This document shows positions 63,187-64,000 of a stretch of DNA of 64,000 bases, in pieces (position 1 is the first letter of the stretch; the number at the start of each line of letters is the position of its first letter). Source of the stretch: UBA5342 sp965662645 (GTDB lineage: Bacteria; Bacteroidota; Bacteroidia; Bacteroidales; UBA5342). The translations under genes and the position numbers were made by a program. The notes beneath the pieces were generated by a model that was not told the DNA's origin, made no database searches, and worked only from the letters and a program-made list of their open reading frames with translations. The stretch spans positions 1-64,000 of the forward strand of contig CBFIII010000004.1 in assembly GCA_965662645.1 (NCBI GenBank), read 5' to 3'.

Positions 63187-63218
63187 TTGAAATTCCGAAA
63201 ATTTTTATATATTTTTGC
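63187..63218 (+). promoter_or_regulatory. Promoter of glycogen-synthase-like gene
   Basis: TTG (63188-63190), exactly 20 nt, TATTTTTG (63211-63218). Leader about 40 nt. Confidence 0.75.
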
Positions 63219-63258
63219 AAACTGTTTTAATATAAGATAAAAACAAATTCAGAGGGAC

Positions 63259-64000
63259 ATGGAGAAGAAAAAGGTTTTGTATATTTCACAAGAGATGTTG
63301 CCGTTTATACCCGAAAGTAAAGTTATGGAAGGTAGTAATATGGCTAAAGTTGCTAGAGAGTTGCCACAAGGTATTCAGGAACAGGGAGGTGAGATAAGAA
63401 CTTTTATGCCGCGTTATGCCTGTGTTAACGAACGTCGTCATCAATTGCATGAAGTTATTCGTCTTTCTGGTATGAATATTATTATTGATGATTCCGATCA
63501 TCCTTTGATTATTAAAGTGGCTTCTATTCAGGCAGCACGTATGCAGGTGTATTTTATTGATAACGAAGATTTCTTTAGTCAGAAAGTGACTGTGAAAGAT
63601 TTGGAAGGTAATGAATTGGAAGACAATGATATGAAATCTGTTTTCTTTGCACGTGGTGTATTAGAAACCGTTAAAAAATTACGTTGGACACCAGATATTA
63701 TACACTGTCACGGTTGGATGTCAGCTTTTGTGCCCATTTTAATTAAACAGATCTATGGTCAAGATATTTTCTTTGAGAAAAGCAAAATAATTTTTTCATT
63801 ATATAATGATGCTTTTGAAAAACCTTTCCGTAAGGGGTTAGAAGATAGAATTATGATGCCGGGTCTTGATCCTGAGTCTTTGAATGTTGTTAAGGATCCT
63901 ACTTATGAAAACGTTGTCAAGCTTGCGATAGAAAATTCAGAAGCTGTTGTGGTGGGGGATGCAGAGGTTAATGCTAATGTTTTAGCTTACGCTAAAGCAT
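63259..64000 (+). CDS. Glycogen/starch synthase-like protein (5' part, cut by window end)
   Basis: 247 codons are open from the ATG at 63259 to the window edge. MEKKKVLYISQEMLPFIPESKV and the segment with CHGWMSAFVPILI are typical of the N-terminal Rossmann domain of GT5 ADP-glucose glycogen/starch synthases. The usual KTGGL motif of the acceptor loop is replaced by ESKVMEGSNMAK, so ADP-glucose binding may be altered. I recall that Bacteroidota often carry a short (about 270 aa) protein of this sort lacking the second GT domain. Whether this copy is short or full length lies outside the window. Confidence 0.8.
   Translation, partial: MEKKKVLYISQEMLPFIPESKVMEGSNMAKVARELPQGIQEQGGEIRTFMPRYACVNERRHQLHEVIRLSGMNIIIDDSDHPLIIKVASIQAARMQVYFIDNEDFFSQKVTVKDLEGNELEDNDMKSVFFARGVLETVKKLRWTPDIIHCHGWMSAFVPILIKQIYGQDIFFEKSKIIFSLYNDAFEKPFRKGLEDRIMMPGLDPESLNVVKDPTYENVVKLAIENSEAVVVGDAEVNANVLAYAKA

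Overview
The window is AT-rich DNA from a member of the Bacteroidota. The evidence is a SusC/SusD pair, a type IX secretion sorting domain, lipoprotein signals followed by acidic residues (C-E-D, C-Q-E-D), and many promoters of the Bacteroidota form TTG-N19-21-TAnnTTTG in place of the usual -35/-10 boxes. Several family choices (OstA-like protein, DUF6377-type regulator, short glycogen synthase-like protein, HypD) fit a marine or gut Bacteroidales/Marinilabiliales-type organism. The genus cannot be read from the sequence.

Layout. 0-4.5 kb: a PerR-like regulator with its own PerR box, a small outer-membrane barrel protein and a haem-type TonB receptor. 4.7-18.3 kb: a polysaccharide utilisation locus (DUF6377/SusR-like regulator, a T9SS-exported protein with glucan-binding-like modules, SusC, SusD interrupted by 98 N, a SusE/F-like lipoprotein, two GH30 glycosidases). 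Its makeup points to beta-1,6-glucan. 18.5-23.2 kb: a hydroxyproline-peptide module on the minus strand (M24 aminopeptidase, glycyl-radical activase HypE, hydroxyproline dehydratase HypD). 23.6-27.5 kb: an accessory island with all genes on the minus strand, next to tRNA-Gln. A toxin-antitoxin-SecB-like chaperone operon and a frameshifted DUF4145 gene are each preceded by the same ~240-bp promoter-bearing repeat and followed by the same 105-bp structured repeat. A third gene between them has its own bulged inverted repeat. This cassette-like design is the most unusual feature of the window.

27.9-35.4 kb: a conserved hypothetical gene, a ThrE-like exporter, ttcA, a 2-hydroxyacyl-CoA-dehydratase/double-cubane-type pair, and hipBA. 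35.6-49.3 kb: an S9 peptidase, pyruvate kinase, a DEAD-box helicase with an attenuator-like leader, an outer-membrane biogenesis block (OstA-like protein, SurA and two related proteins), tdk and queD. 49.3-64 kb: a TerB-like/ABC-2 transporter, a lipoprotein, then pheS and pgk (divergent), glmM, a nitroreductase, a second DEAD-box helicase, a DUF368 transporter, topA and the 5' part of a glycogen/starch synthase-like gene cut by the window end.

Three copies of a ~95-bp dispersed repeat lie at 30.1, 47.8 and 59.3 kb. No rRNA, CRISPR array, transposase, integrase or phage gene was seen.
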